A stretch of DNA of 25,036 bases from a virus, in the IMG/VR virus record IMGVR_UViG_3300050821_000310, positions 1-25,036 of that record. One strand, written 5' to 3'. Position 1 is the first letter of the stretch, and each line of letters begins with the position of its first letter. The notes below the pieces were generated by a model that did not search any database, was not told the DNA's origin, and was given only the letters and a program-made list of their open reading frames with translations. Both the position numbers and the translations under genes were made by a program. Of the stretch, positions 9,802-17,463 are shown piece after piece.

Positions 9802-10167
9802 ATGGCCCAGAGAATGGCGGGCATCGCCTTCCTGACAGTGGACGGCGATCAACTTGCGTTGCGCGGCAACTTCACCGTCAGCCCATCGCCTGTCGAGCGA
9901 ACGATGATCGCTGGCCAGGACGGCGTGCACGGCTATCAGGAGCTGCCGCGCGTGCCCTACATCGAGGGCGACCTATCGACGGTCCCCGGTCTTTCGCTGG
10001 AAACGCTGCTGACCGAAACCGACGTCACGGTTGTCGCCCAGCTCGCCAACGGCATGCAGTACGTGCTGACCAGCGCCACCTGCAAAGGCGGGTTCGAGAA
10101 CAACACCCGCGATGGTCAGGTCCGCGTGCGCTGGGAAGGCCTGACCTGTGAGGAGATGAGCCTGTGA
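9802..10167 (+). CDS. Tail tube protein (Mu gpM-like)
   Basis: The 121-residue product lies directly after the sheath, as in Mu, and has the size and features of the tube subunit: an N-terminal AGIAFLTVDGDQLALRGNF, a central PYIEGDLSTVPGLSLETLL, and a C-terminal strand pattern VRVRWEGLTCEEMSL. Stacked rings of it would form the inner tube through which DNA passes. The ATG at 9802 follows CAGGAG at good spacing. It overlaps the chaperone gene by 4 nt (GTGA). Confidence 0.88.
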   Translation: MAQRMAGIAFLTVDGDQLALRGNFTVSPSPVERTMIAGQDGVHGYQELPRVPYIEGDLSTVPGLSLETLLTETDVTVVAQLANGMQYVLTSATCKGGFENNTRDGQVRVRWEGLTCEEMSL

Positions 10168-10619
10168 ACGTCTCTCCTAAACGCGAGGGCTTCGTTGACG
10201 ACAGCAAGCCGACGCTGGAGCACGAACCGGCACCGGCCCCGGCTGCGCCTGCAGGCACCAAGCGCGCGGTGCCGCCGCCCGAGATCGAACCGTCGCCCGA
10301 CGAACTACCGCCGCTGCTGCAGGACGAATGGCCGATCACCGTCAAGCTGCTTTACAAGGCGATCCGCAATAACAAGGGCGAGGACACTCGGATCATCACA
10401 CTGCGCGAGCCGCGTGCCGGCGACATCAACCGCTACGGAAATCCGATCCGCGTCAATCAGGACGGCGACGTGCTGATCGACGAACGCAAGATGACTTACA
10501 TGATCGCCGCGCTATCGGGAGTGCTGCCGCCGTTCATCGAGGACATGGACCCTCGCGACTGGAACAGCTGCGCATATCGGCTACGGCGTTTTTTTCTTCC
10601 CGATCCAGCGGCTTGGTAG
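10164..10619 (+). CDS. Tail assembly chaperone, short form (Mu gp41-like)
   Basis: The unshifted product is 151 residues from a GTG overlapping the tube stop. Residues ~18-50 are Pro/Ala-rich. Residues ~55-145 match the gpE/gp41-type tail-assembly chaperone, with WPITVKLLYKAI, then RIITLREPRAGDINRYG, a KMTYMIAALSGVLPP helix and a MDPRDWNSCAYRLRRFF end. Chaperones of this type coat the tape measure during tail assembly. A slippery T TTT TTT near the end (10589-10595) allows a -1 shift into a longer form, described separately. Confidence 0.85.
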   Translation: MNVSPKREGFVDDSKPTLEHEPAPAPAAPAGTKRAVPPPEIEPSPDELPPLLQDEWPITVKLLYKAIRNNKGEDTRIITLREPRAGDINRYGNPIRVNQDGDVLIDERKMTYMIAALSGVLPPFIEDMDPRDWNSCAYRLRRFFLPDPAAW

Positions 10620-10780
10620 GCGGCGAGGAAGAAGTGATCCTCGACTGCTACCGCTTGGCGCGCTGGTATCACGTCAGCCCCGAGGTGTTTTTGGCGATGC
10701 CACTGAGTGACGTTTCGTTGCATCTGCATCGCACGGCCCAGTGCGACCGCGCGCAGCGCTCTGCAACAGGCGATGACTGA
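10164..10780 (+). CDS. Tail assembly chaperone, -1 frameshift long form (Mu gp41/gp42-type)
   Basis: Reading 10164-10595 in frame 0 and continuing at 10595 in the -1 frame gives 144 plus 61 residues, 205 in all. The extension contains GGEEEVILDCYRLARWYHVS followed by PEVFLAMPLSDVSLHLHRTA, a helical pattern like the second chaperone domain (E/T or gpE' type) that binds the tape measure. Its stop overlaps the tape-measure ATG by 1 nt. The extension has no early start codon of its own, only an ATG at 10697, so it is best explained as a frameshift product. The frameshift is inferred from the sequence and from its conservation at this position in other tailed phages. Confidence 0.75.
10589..10595 (+). 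other. Programmed -1 ribosomal frameshift site T TTT TTT
   Basis: Seven T residues are in exact X_XXY_YYZ register with the chaperone frame (codons TTT at 10590 and 10593, preceded by T). Slipping back one base opens a frame running to a TGA at 10778-10780. TTCTTCC (10594-10600) is complementary to GGAAGAA (10627-10633), so a stem could form nearby, but it would overlap the slippery bases and its role as stimulator is doubtful. Confidence 0.8.
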
Positions 10781-13281
10781 TGGCCACTGAACAGGAAGAG
10801 CTGCGCTTAACCGTCACGCTGATCGACAACGCTTCGGCTGGCCTGGACAAGCTGAAGGACAGCCTGAAGGAGATCGGCGGCGGCGGCAGCGGCGGCGGCA
10901 ATCGTCATATCCAGAAGTTCAACGACGAGACCAAGTCGCTCACCGAGAACATCAAAAAGATGGGCGGCGAGGTTGGCGAGGCTTTCAAGGGTCTCGGCAT
11001 GTTCCGGCTGGGCCTGCTTGGCGGCATCGGCGGGCTTGCCGCATTCGGTGCCGAAGTCAAAAAGCAGATGGTGGACCTCGCCGAGTACACCGACAAGCTG
11101 CGGGGCGTGAACCAAGCGGCGCGGCAGATCGGCGTCGATCCGGGCCAGCTGAAAAACATCATCGAGCAGTTCAAGGCTGTCGGCGTCTCGGGCGACACTG
11201 CGGTCTCGTCCATTGACGCCATCAGCGCCAAGATCGCCGAGCTGCAACGCTCGGGCAGTCAGCTTCGTCTCGATCTGATGCGGCAGGCCGGTCAAGACCC
11301 GCAAGCGCAGCGGAACATGGAGGACTATCTCAACCGGCTGACGCACGCCAAGACGCTGGCTGAAGAGCTGAACGTTATCCGCAAGGGCGGCGAGGATGTC
11401 TACCAGAACGCGCTGCGGCAGCATTTTTCCGAACAGGAAGCAGCGAACCGGCGCAACCGCTTCTGGCAGATGCAGGGCTACGACGCGCAGCTGCTGGCGC
11501 TGAACAGGGCCAAGGAGCTGTCAAAAGAGGAGCAAGAGCGCGAGAACGAGCGCATCAGCAACGCCAAGGTTTACTCGGATGCAATGGGCGACGTGCTCGG
11601 CAAATGGGACACGCTGGTCGAGCACTTCAAGTCACCGTTGTTCGGCCCGGACAGCCCGTTCCTGTGGACGCTGAAGCAGGCCTCTGCGCTGCTCGACAAG
11701 ATCAACAACGATCTGGAGCAGCACGAGGCGCGCGTCAAGGAAGCCGACAAGACAGCGCCAGCGCCGGAAGGCTTCTGGAGCAAACTCAATCCGTGGAACC
11801 AGCGCAACATCGACCGCGAGCGCATCATCGAACCGGGGCTGCATCCCGAGAAGAGCATCGAGGAAAACACCAAGAAGCTGGACGAGAGCACCAAGGCGCA
11901 GCGCGAGTTCATCGACGCGATTAAGAACGGTTACACGCCGATGAGCTACAGCGGCGGCGGAATCGGTGGCGGCGGTGGCATCATCCCCGCTGCCTATCAT
12001 CCAGACGGCGGCAGCCCGTTCGGCCCTCGCGGTGGTGGTGGCGCTCGGTTCGGCAGCGCGGAATATCCAAACCTCGGCCAGAGCACAGGCGATGGTGGTG
12101 GCCGCAGTGGTGGCGGTGCGCCCTATGGCAGCGACACAGGCGGCGCGACCGGGACGCCATCGTCTGGGCCTGCCGGCGATCCCTCGGTGCCGTCCGAGGT
12201 GCTTGATAAAGCCAAAGCGGTCGCGCTGCACTCCGGTCCCGGTGGCGTTGAAGCCTTCATGCGCAATCAGGGTTATCCGAAAGCAGGCAATTGGTGCGGC
12301 GAATTTGCTGCATCGGTTGTCAAGTCGGCCGGTGGCACGCCGCCGAAAAATCCGGCCATCGCATCCAACTGGCGCAACTGGGGCACCGAGGTCGATACGC
12401 CGCAGCCTGGGGACGTTGCTGTCCGCAGGGGCGCGCGCACTGGCGCAACGGGAAGCCACGTCACCTTTGTCGAAGGCGTCAACGCAAAGGGCGGCACCTT
12501 CACCGGCCTCGGCGGCAATCAGGGAGCGTGGGAGTCGACGCAGAAGACGGGCCGCTATCAGTTCTTCCGTGGCGGCATGCCGAACGGACAGACCGCAGGC
12601 GCTGGCACTGGCGCTGGTGCTGGCTCGACGCCGGTCAACGAAGCGATCCGCTCGACGGCCGGCACGGCCGGAATGGACGAAGCGCACTGGAAGGCCATCG
12701 CGGGGATCGAGAGCGGCCTGGACCCGTCGAGCAACGCCAACAGGTCGACGCAGTACAAGGGCCTGTTCCAGATCGGCACGCGCGGCGCTGACTCGGAATG
12801 GGCTCGCCGAGGCCAGGGCAGTCCCTACGACGCGCAAGCCAACGCCGAGGCGGCTGCGAAGCTCGCCTCCGACAACAACGCTTGGTTCAAGGGCAAGTAC
12901 GGTCGCGATCCGACGCCGACCGAAACCTACATGATGCACCAGCAGGGCCGAGGCTTCTATTCGCGCGGCTCGATGACCAACATCGGCGGGAATCCATATC
13001 CCGGCATGCGTGGCCCGCAAACGCACGAGTCGTTCGAGGCCGGCTGGGGCCGCGAGATCGAGCGCCGCGCCGCCCGTAATCAGCTCGATGGCTCGCAGGT
13101 CGCATCCACGAGGGTCGAAGGCACCGGCAAGCTGACCGTCGATGTCAACGCACCGAAGGGCACCAACGTCGGCGCTGAAGGCGGCGGGCTGTTCAAGAAG
13201 GTCGAGATGAACCGGCAGACCCAGATGTCGCCGGCCAGACGCGGACCCGAGGGCGGCTACGCCACGGAGTCGATGCTGTGA
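10780..13281 (+). CDS. Tape measure protein with two peptidoglycan-hydrolase-like domains
   Basis: The 833-residue product follows the chaperone genes, the usual place for the tape measure. Residues 1-385 are mainly helical, with one hydrophobic segment (~75-95, GLLGGIGGLAAFG). Residues ~388-470 are a Gly-rich linker. Residues ~475-595 resemble a CHAP/NlpC-type amidase, with Cys506 in GNWCGEFAAS and His560 in GSHVTFVEG. Residues ~625-750 resemble an SLT lytic transglycosylase, with likely catalytic Glu644 in IAGIESGLDPSSN and the family motif YKGLFQIG. The enzymatic part would open the cell wall during DNA entry. The C-terminal ~80 residues probably contact the baseplate hub. Confidence 0.88.
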   Translation: MATEQEELRLTVTLIDNASAGLDKLKDSLKEIGGGGSGGGNRHIQKFNDETKSLTENIKKMGGEVGEAFKGLGMFRLGLLGGIGGLAAFGAEVKKQMVDLAEYTDKLRGVNQAARQIGVDPGQLKNIIEQFKAVGVSGDTAVSSIDAISAKIAELQRSGSQLRLDLMRQAGQDPQAQRNMEDYLNRLTHAKTLAEELNVIRKGGEDVYQNALRQHFSEQEAANRRNRFWQMQGYDAQLLALNRAKELSKEEQERENERISNAKVYSDAMGDVLGKWDTLVEHFKSPLFGPDSPFLWTLKQASALLDKINNDLEQHEARVKEADKTAPAPEGFWSKLNPWNQRNIDRERIIEPGLHPEKSIEENTKKLDESTKAQREFIDAIKNGYTPMSYSGGGIGGGGGIIPAAYHPDGGSPFGPRGGGGARFGSAEYPNLGQSTGDGGGRSGGGAPYGSDTGGATGTPSSGPAGDPSVPSEVLDKAKAVALHSGPGGVEAFMRNQGYPKAGNWCGEFAASVVKSAGGTPPKNPAIASNWRNWGTEVDTPQPGDVAVRRGARTGATGSHVTFVEGVNAKGGTFTGLGGNQGAWESTQKTGRYQFFRGGMPNGQTAGAGTGAGAGSTPVNEAIRSTAGTAGMDEAHWKAIAGIESGLDPSSNANRSTQYKGLFQIGTRGADSEWARRGQGSPYDAQANAEAAAKLASDNNAWFKGKYGRDPTPTETYMMHQQGRGFYSRGSMTNIGGNPYPGMRGPQTHESFEAGWGREIERRAARNQLDGSQVASTRVEGTGKLTVDVNAPKGTNVGAEGGGLFKKVEMNRQTQMSPARRGPEGGYATESML

Positions 13282-13826
13282 CGGAAATACTGGAGCTGCC
13301 TTCGGCGTGGCGCAACTCCCTGTTGCCTGCGTCATTCAACGGAGCGCGCTTCCACTGCGAGACCAATGCGCGCGAGAGCGGGCGCAGGACGGTCGAGCAC
13401 CAGTTTCCGAAAAAGGAATTGCCCTATGCCGAGGACATGGGGCGGCAGGCGCGCGAGTTTACCGTGCGCGGCTACTGCATCGTCTATCCCTACGACCGCG
13501 ACGATCTCAACCAGCGCGACTACAGGGTCGCCCGCGATGCACTGCTGCTGCAGCTGGAGCAGGAAGGCCCCGGCGTGCTGCAGTTGCCGACGCAGCCTTC
13601 GCAGATGGTGGTCTGTCCGCGCTTTCGGATGACAGAGGAAGATCGGTTCGGCGGCTACTGCGTCTTCGACATGACCTTTCAGGAGTACGGCGTCGATCCG
13701 AGCACCGTCGCGCCAACCCAATCCACGGCTGCGGCCATCGCTTCAACCAGTCAGGCATTGACCAATCAGGTGCTGCGTTCGCTGACGCAGCCGGCGCTGC
13801 CGCCGCCAGCAGGACTCAACGTATGA
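13278..13826 (+). CDS. DNA circularisation protein N-terminal domain (Mu gpN-like)
   Basis: The 182-residue product starts at a GTG that overlaps the tape-measure stop (GTGA). It matches the N-terminal domain of Mu gpN (DNA_circ_N): LPSAWRNSLLPASFNGARF, HQFPKKELPYAEDMGRQARE, then FTVRGYCIVYPYDRDDL and a VARDALLLQLEQEGPGVLQL segment. Despite the name, proteins of this type in Mu-like phages are baseplate/hub components below the tape measure. It is much shorter than full gpN; the remainder seems to be encoded by the next gene. The last ~30 residues are Ala/Thr/Ser-rich and probably a flexible tail. Confidence 0.85.
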   Translation: MTEILELPSAWRNSLLPASFNGARFHCETNARESGRRTVEHQFPKKELPYAEDMGRQAREFTVRGYCIVYPYDRDDLNQRDYRVARDALLLQLEQEGPGVLQLPTQPSQMVVCPRFRMTEEDRFGGYCVFDMTFQEYGVDPSTVAPTQSTAAAIASTSQALTNQVLRSLTQPALPPPAGLNV

Positions 13827-14491
13827 AGCGAGCCGACGCCATCGAGGCCGCACCGCTTGTCCAGCGGATGCTGACGAACCTAATCGCGACTGTTCCATCG
13901 CAGGGCCGCGCGGGTTCGGATGCCCGCACAACGATCAACGATACCCGCGTTGCCGCGCTTGCGCTGTGCGTTGATGATGAGATGGGGCCGCCGCTGGCCA
14001 ACTGCTTCACGCTGGCGCAGCAGGCCGGTTCGACGATGCAGCAGATCGATGTGGTGCGTCAGCTGGTCGAACAGGAAGCGCCCGTCAGCCTGGGCGGCCG
14101 GCTGATGCAAAATGCCTGCATCCTCCTCTGCCTCTCCACCGAGGCCAGCATCATCGCCGGCATGACCTTCGTCAGCCGCCAGGATGTCGAGAGCATCAAG
14201 CTGCAGCTGTACCAGCCATTTCAGGACGCGGAAGAGATTGCCGCCGACGACATGGATCAGATGACGTTTCAGGCGCTGATCGCGCTGCACGGTGCCGTGA
14301 CCAATCATCTGGTCGCAACAGCGCGACCGCTTCCGAGGATGGTCACCTTCATGTTTTACGAACCTCTGCCGTCGTTGGTGATGGCCTACAAGCTTTACGA
14401 CGACGCCTCGCGCTGCGACGAGCTGCGCGAAGAGAACAAGGTCGTGCATCCGGCATTCTGCCCGCCGACCGGCCAAGCGCTGTCGGCCTGA
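13823..14491 (+). CDS. Probable C-terminal half of a split gpN-like protein
   Basis: I set the start at the ATG at 13823, overlapping the previous stop by 4 nt (ATGA), giving 222 residues. The open frame continues upstream to 13307, but that part is an Arg-rich shadow of the gpN gene. The product is helical, with LALCVDDEMGPPLANCFTLA, SLGGRLMQNACILLCLS, TFQALIALHGAVTNHL, and a tail FYEPLPSLVMAYKLYDDASR resembling the C-terminal region of full-length gpN (phage DNA circularisation/baseplate). Position and coupling with the gpN N-domain gene support one functional unit made from two polypeptides. A separate baseplate component is the alternative. Confidence 0.7.
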   Translation: MKRADAIEAAPLVQRMLTNLIATVPSQGRAGSDARTTINDTRVAALALCVDDEMGPPLANCFTLAQQAGSTMQQIDVVRQLVEQEAPVSLGGRLMQNACILLCLSTEASIIAGMTFVSRQDVESIKLQLYQPFQDAEEIAADDMDQMTFQALIALHGAVTNHLVATARPLPRMVTFMFYEPLPSLVMAYKLYDDASRCDELREENKVVHPAFCPPTGQALSA

Positions 14492-14493
14492 TC

Positions 14494-15039
14494 ATGGTCA
14501 GCCTGCACCGCGTCGAGATCGTCTTCGGCAACGTCCTGAAGATCATGGAAGTAGCGGAGGAGCCGCGCCCTCGCGGCTGCTCGAAACTCACGATGACGTT
14601 CGAGCAGTTCGTCGTCACAGCAGAAGGAGATCACGTCATGTATAATCTACCCATCGACCACACCGTGAAGATGCAAGTCTCCTACACCGACGCTGCAGGC
14701 AATCCAGCGCAGGTCGATGGCGAGGTGGAATGGTTTCCGGCCAACCCGGAGATTGCAGCTATCGAGGTCGATGCCAACGACGGCACGATCTGCAAGGTGA
14801 TCCCGGTGGCGTTGGGCCGCACGCAAGTCAGCGCCAAGGCCGATGCCGATCTCGGCGAAGGCGTGCGCGAGCTGCTCACGGTTTGCGACATCATGATCGT
14901 CGCGGGCGAGGCTGTGGCCGGCTCGATCCAGCCTGCGGGCGAGCAAGAGCCGATGACGCCGAGCGGCGGCGTTGGCGGCGCACATCCCGATCAGGGCCTC
15001 CCAGCCGGCCAGCCGCATCCCGAGCCGCACAAGCGGTGA
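14494..15039 (+). CDS. Ig-like baseplate-region protein
   Basis: Reading from the ATG at 14494, 2 nt after the previous stop, gives 181 residues. An in-frame ATG at 14638 has the better ribosome site (AAGGAG at 14624-14629) and would give 133 residues. Third-position G/C bias continues through 14497-14637, so I kept the longer form. Residues ~55-145 look like a bacterial Ig-like (Big-type) domain: HTVKMQVSYTDAAGNPAQVD, VEWFPANPEIAAIEVDA, then a strand-rich end LLTVCDIMIVAGEAVAGSI. The last ~35 residues are Gly/Pro-rich. No Mu counterpart is known to me at this place; a surface decoration or baseplate accessory role is inferred. Confidence 0.65.
   Translation: MVSLHRVEIVFGNVLKIMEVAEEPRPRGCSKLTMTFEQFVVTAEGDHVMYNLPIDHTVKMQVSYTDAAGNPAQVDGEVEWFPANPEIAAIEVDANDGTICKVIPVALGRTQVSAKADADLGEGVRELLTVCDIMIVAGEAVAGSIQPAGEQEPMTPSGGVGGAHPDQGLPAGQPHPEPHKR
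14624..14640 (+). promoter_or_regulatory. Alternative ribosome site and start of the Ig-like gene
   Basis: AAGGAG at 14624-14629 lies 8 nt before an in-frame ATG at 14638, a clearly better match than anything before the ATG at 14494. A short 133-residue form containing just the Ig-like part and tail could be made from here, alone or alongside the longer form. Confidence 0.45.
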
Positions 15040-15042
15040 TGC

Positions 15043-16119
15043 TTGCCGAAGCCGCAAGAAACTGCGCTCCTGATCGTTAACGGTCAGGAGTTCAGCGATT
15101 GGGAGTCGGTTTGGGTTCAGCAGCGGTGGGCCGACAGCTTCACCTATTTCCGCTTCACCGCAGCCGAGCGCGATCCGATCTTCACGAAGCAGGGCTCGTT
15201 TCCGCTGTGGCAAAAGCTGCAGTTCAAACCCGGTGACACCTGCACGGTGGTGCTTGCAGGCCAGTTGGCCGTCACCGGGTACATCGAGACGCGGCAGGTT
15301 GCTTACGATGCGCATCAGCACGGCGTGATGCTGATCGGCAAAAGCAATACCGCTCCAGCGGCCCGCTCCAGCGTCAACACCAAGACCGGCAACTTCGACA
15401 AAAAGAACATCGTGCAGGTCGCACAGGAAGTGCTGCAGGGCTATCCGGTCGGCGTCAGGGTGGTCGGCGCACCGGACATGACGCCGTTCGACAAACTGCA
15501 GAACGAAAAAGGCGAGCTGATCTGGGACTTCCTTGAACGCATCGCCCGGCCTCGCGGTGTGGTGATGGGGTCGGACGAGAAAGGCAACTTCTTGCTGATC
15601 GGCGATCACTCGACCAGTTCCGTCGCCGAGCTGGTCGAGGGCCGCAATATCAAATCTTGCCAGTGCACGATCACCATCGAGCACATCTATGAAGAGATGC
15701 GCGTCGATGCGCAGACGGCGGCGAGCGACGACAATTCCGGCACCGCTGCCAGCGAGCTGACCGCACAGGTCGGGAGCGCCGTCGGCACACCGCTGAAGAG
15801 CTTCCTGCTCACTGCAGCAGAACAGCCGGTGAAAACGCAGGCCGAGGTTCAGTCCCGCGCAAGGAACGAAAGCATCTGGCACGACTACACGCAGGTGCAG
15901 GCGACCATCATCACGCAGGGCTGGCTCAGCGATGGCGTCACTCTCTGGCACGCAGGCGACAAGGTGTTCGTCAACTCGCCGATGGCGATGCTGAACAACG
16001 ACATGAAAATTCAGAATTGCACGTTCACGCAGGACAGCAACAACGGCACGCAGACCACGCTCGATGTCGTGATGCCTGGGCTGCTGCGTGACACCGAAGG
16101 CTTCAATCCGGGGAGCTAA
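15043..16119 (+). CDS. Baseplate hub protein (Mu gpP/gp44-like)
   Basis: The 358-residue product resembles the Mu gp44 hub (T4 gp27-like), the ring between tube and spike. The N-terminus carries the usual strand ETALLIVNGQEFSDWESVWV, later GDTCTVVLAGQLAVTGYIET, a middle IVQVAQEVLQGYPVGVRVV and WDFLERIARPRGVVM, and the C-terminal WLSDGVTLWHAGDKVFVNSP motif typical of the family. No in-frame ATG precedes the conserved part; a TTG at 15043, 3 nt after the upstream stop, is the only suitable start. An ATG at 15039 opens only a 13-codon out-of-frame ORF. Confidence 0.88.
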   Translation: MPKPQETALLIVNGQEFSDWESVWVQQRWADSFTYFRFTAAERDPIFTKQGSFPLWQKLQFKPGDTCTVVLAGQLAVTGYIETRQVAYDAHQHGVMLIGKSNTAPAARSSVNTKTGNFDKKNIVQVAQEVLQGYPVGVRVVGAPDMTPFDKLQNEKGELIWDFLERIARPRGVVMGSDEKGNFLLIGDHSTSSVAELVEGRNIKSCQCTITIEHIYEEMRVDAQTAASDDNSGTAASELTAQVGSAVGTPLKSFLLTAAEQPVKTQAEVQSRARNESIWHDYTQVQATIITQGWLSDGVTLWHAGDKVFVNSPMAMLNNDMKIQNCTFTQDSNNGTQTTLDVVMPGLLRDTEGFNPGS

Positions 16120-16122
16120 AAA

Positions 16123-16929
16123 ATGCATCGCGCCACTCCGCTCAACACTTCGATCCGCGCCTATACGGCAGGCGGATCGCGCAGCGTCGTCGATAAGGTC
16201 GATGACACCAAGCTGATGCAGGAGATGGGCGGCAACTTCATGGCCAACGAGACTCGCGACGCCATCGAGTCCGCGCAGAACTACGGCTTTTCCAGTGTGG
16301 TGTTCGACTCCGAGAAGGGACAGGACGGCAAGATCGCCGCGAGCGCGGAGACCTTCATCGGTTTCATGGGCGGCAATCGATCATTCCCCTCGGCAGGAAA
16401 CATGGATGATCGACGCCACCGCATGTTCAAGCTGGACAAGGGCGACACCGCGATGTTTCGCGGGCGCGGCGACAAGCAGCAATTCCACATGACGCAGGAT
16501 GGCGGCTTCTGGACCGCGCCGCAGAACAAGACCGTGCGCATGGCGCTGATCGATCAGGACAGCGAGAGCAACGCCACGGTCCAACAAGGTGGTGGCAGCT
16601 CTGGCAGCAGCGGCGGCGCAGCACCATCGTTGCGCGACACGAGCAGCGGCGGCAACGGCAGCTCGGGCCAGCAGAGCGGTGGCCAGCAGCGCGGTCAGCA
16701 GTCGCTGAAACAGAACAACCAGAAAGCAACTCGTTTCATCGATGTGACAGCCGACAAGACGCGGATCGCAGGCAAGACCTCGCACATGATGCTCGATGAC
16801 GGCAACACCTACGTGCACGTCAATTCCGACAAGAATGTCTATGTCGGCGGTGCTGCCGGGAACGGTTCGTTCTCGATGCTGGTGACGCTTGCGGGGCCGT
16901 GCGTCAACAGTCAGGGCAAGATCGGCTGA
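16123..16929 (+). CDS. Baseplate spike protein (Mu gp45-like)
   Basis: The 268-residue product fits Mu gp45, the trimeric spike (gpV type) at the tail tip that pierces the outer membrane. It has the family motif QNYGFSSVVF at ~52-60, followed by an OB-fold-like segment with AETFIGFMGGNRSFPSAGNM and GDTAMFRGRGDKQQFHMTQD. Residues ~155-202 are a Gly/Ser/Gln-rich insertion, which looks disordered. A beta-rich C-terminus (RFIDVTADKTRIAGKTSHMM, then TYVHVNSDKNVYVGG) would form the spike shaft. No His-x-His iron site is seen at the tip. The ATG lies 3 nt after the hub stop. Confidence 0.82.
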   Translation: MHRATPLNTSIRAYTAGGSRSVVDKVDDTKLMQEMGGNFMANETRDAIESAQNYGFSSVVFDSEKGQDGKIAASAETFIGFMGGNRSFPSAGNMDDRRHRMFKLDKGDTAMFRGRGDKQQFHMTQDGGFWTAPQNKTVRMALIDQDSESNATVQQGGGSSGSSGGAAPSLRDTSSGGNGSSGQQSGGQQRGQQSLKQNNQKATRFIDVTADKTRIAGKTSHMMLDDGNTYVHVNSDKNVYVGGAAGNGSFSMLVTLAGPCVNSQGKIG

Positions 16930-16932
16930 GCG

Positions 16933-17448
16933 ATGCCGACCTACAGTGTCCCCGACATCCGGCTGGTCCAGAACGACATCTTCCCGAAATACTCGGTCAC
17001 GCTGGACTGGCAGCTGCTGCCGAACGGCACGCTAGATGACACGCAGGCCTTGGCCACCGCTGTCTGCGTGGCGCTCGGCACCAACGCGCTGGCGTCGGAT
17101 CATGATGTGCTGCCCGATCCCGACAGCAACGACCGCTGCGGCTGGTGGGGCGATCTCGATGCCGACCTGATCTGGAATGGTTGGCCCATCGGCTCGAAGC
17201 TTTGGCTGCTGCGCAGGTCCAAGATCACCCCGGCGACAGCGAGCGAAGGTGCAACGCTGACGCTGATCGAGAACTACATCCGCGATGCCGTGCAGCCGTT
17301 CGTTGATCGCAAAATCTGCTCCAGCTTCGCGATCTGGCTGACGCGCGTGGACAAGCAGCGCATCGACGCACTGCTCCGCATCTATCGCGGGCCGCGACCG
17401 GAAATCGATCTTCGCTACGCCATCCTCTGGGATGCAATGGGGCCGTAG
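16933..17448 (+). CDS. Baseplate protein, Mu gp46-like
   Basis: The 171-residue product carries the hallmark of the phage gp46 family: CGWWGDLDADL at ~69-79 followed by GSKLWLLRRSK at ~87-97. A C-terminal part like the gpW/gp25 fold follows (IENYIRDAVQPFVDRKIC, then AIWLTRVDKQRIDALLRIYR). It should form part of the baseplate inner ring that initiates sheath assembly. Gene order (spike, gp46, J) is as in Mu. Confidence 0.9.
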   Translation: MPTYSVPDIRLVQNDIFPKYSVTLDWQLLPNGTLDDTQALATAVCVALGTNALASDHDVLPDPDSNDRCGWWGDLDADLIWNGWPIGSKLWLLRRSKITPATASEGATLTLIENYIRDAVQPFVDRKICSSFAIWLTRVDKQRIDALLRIYRGPRPEIDLRYAILWDAMGP

Positions 17449-17463
17449 AGGACCGTTCACAAC

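Noticed and set aside
10594-10633. Stem TTCTTCC/GGAAGAA as a frameshift stimulator
   Set aside because: It includes the last slippery bases and leaves no spacer, unlike usual stimulatory structures. It remains possible but is not claimed.
13307-13822. Upstream extension of the gpN C-half frame
   Set aside because: The segment is Arg-rich and overlaps the well-supported gpN N-domain; the ATGA at 13823 is a better start.
14647-16128. 493-codon open frame on the minus strand
   Set aside because: It is antisense to the Ig-like and hub genes and has no recognisable motif or ribosome site.
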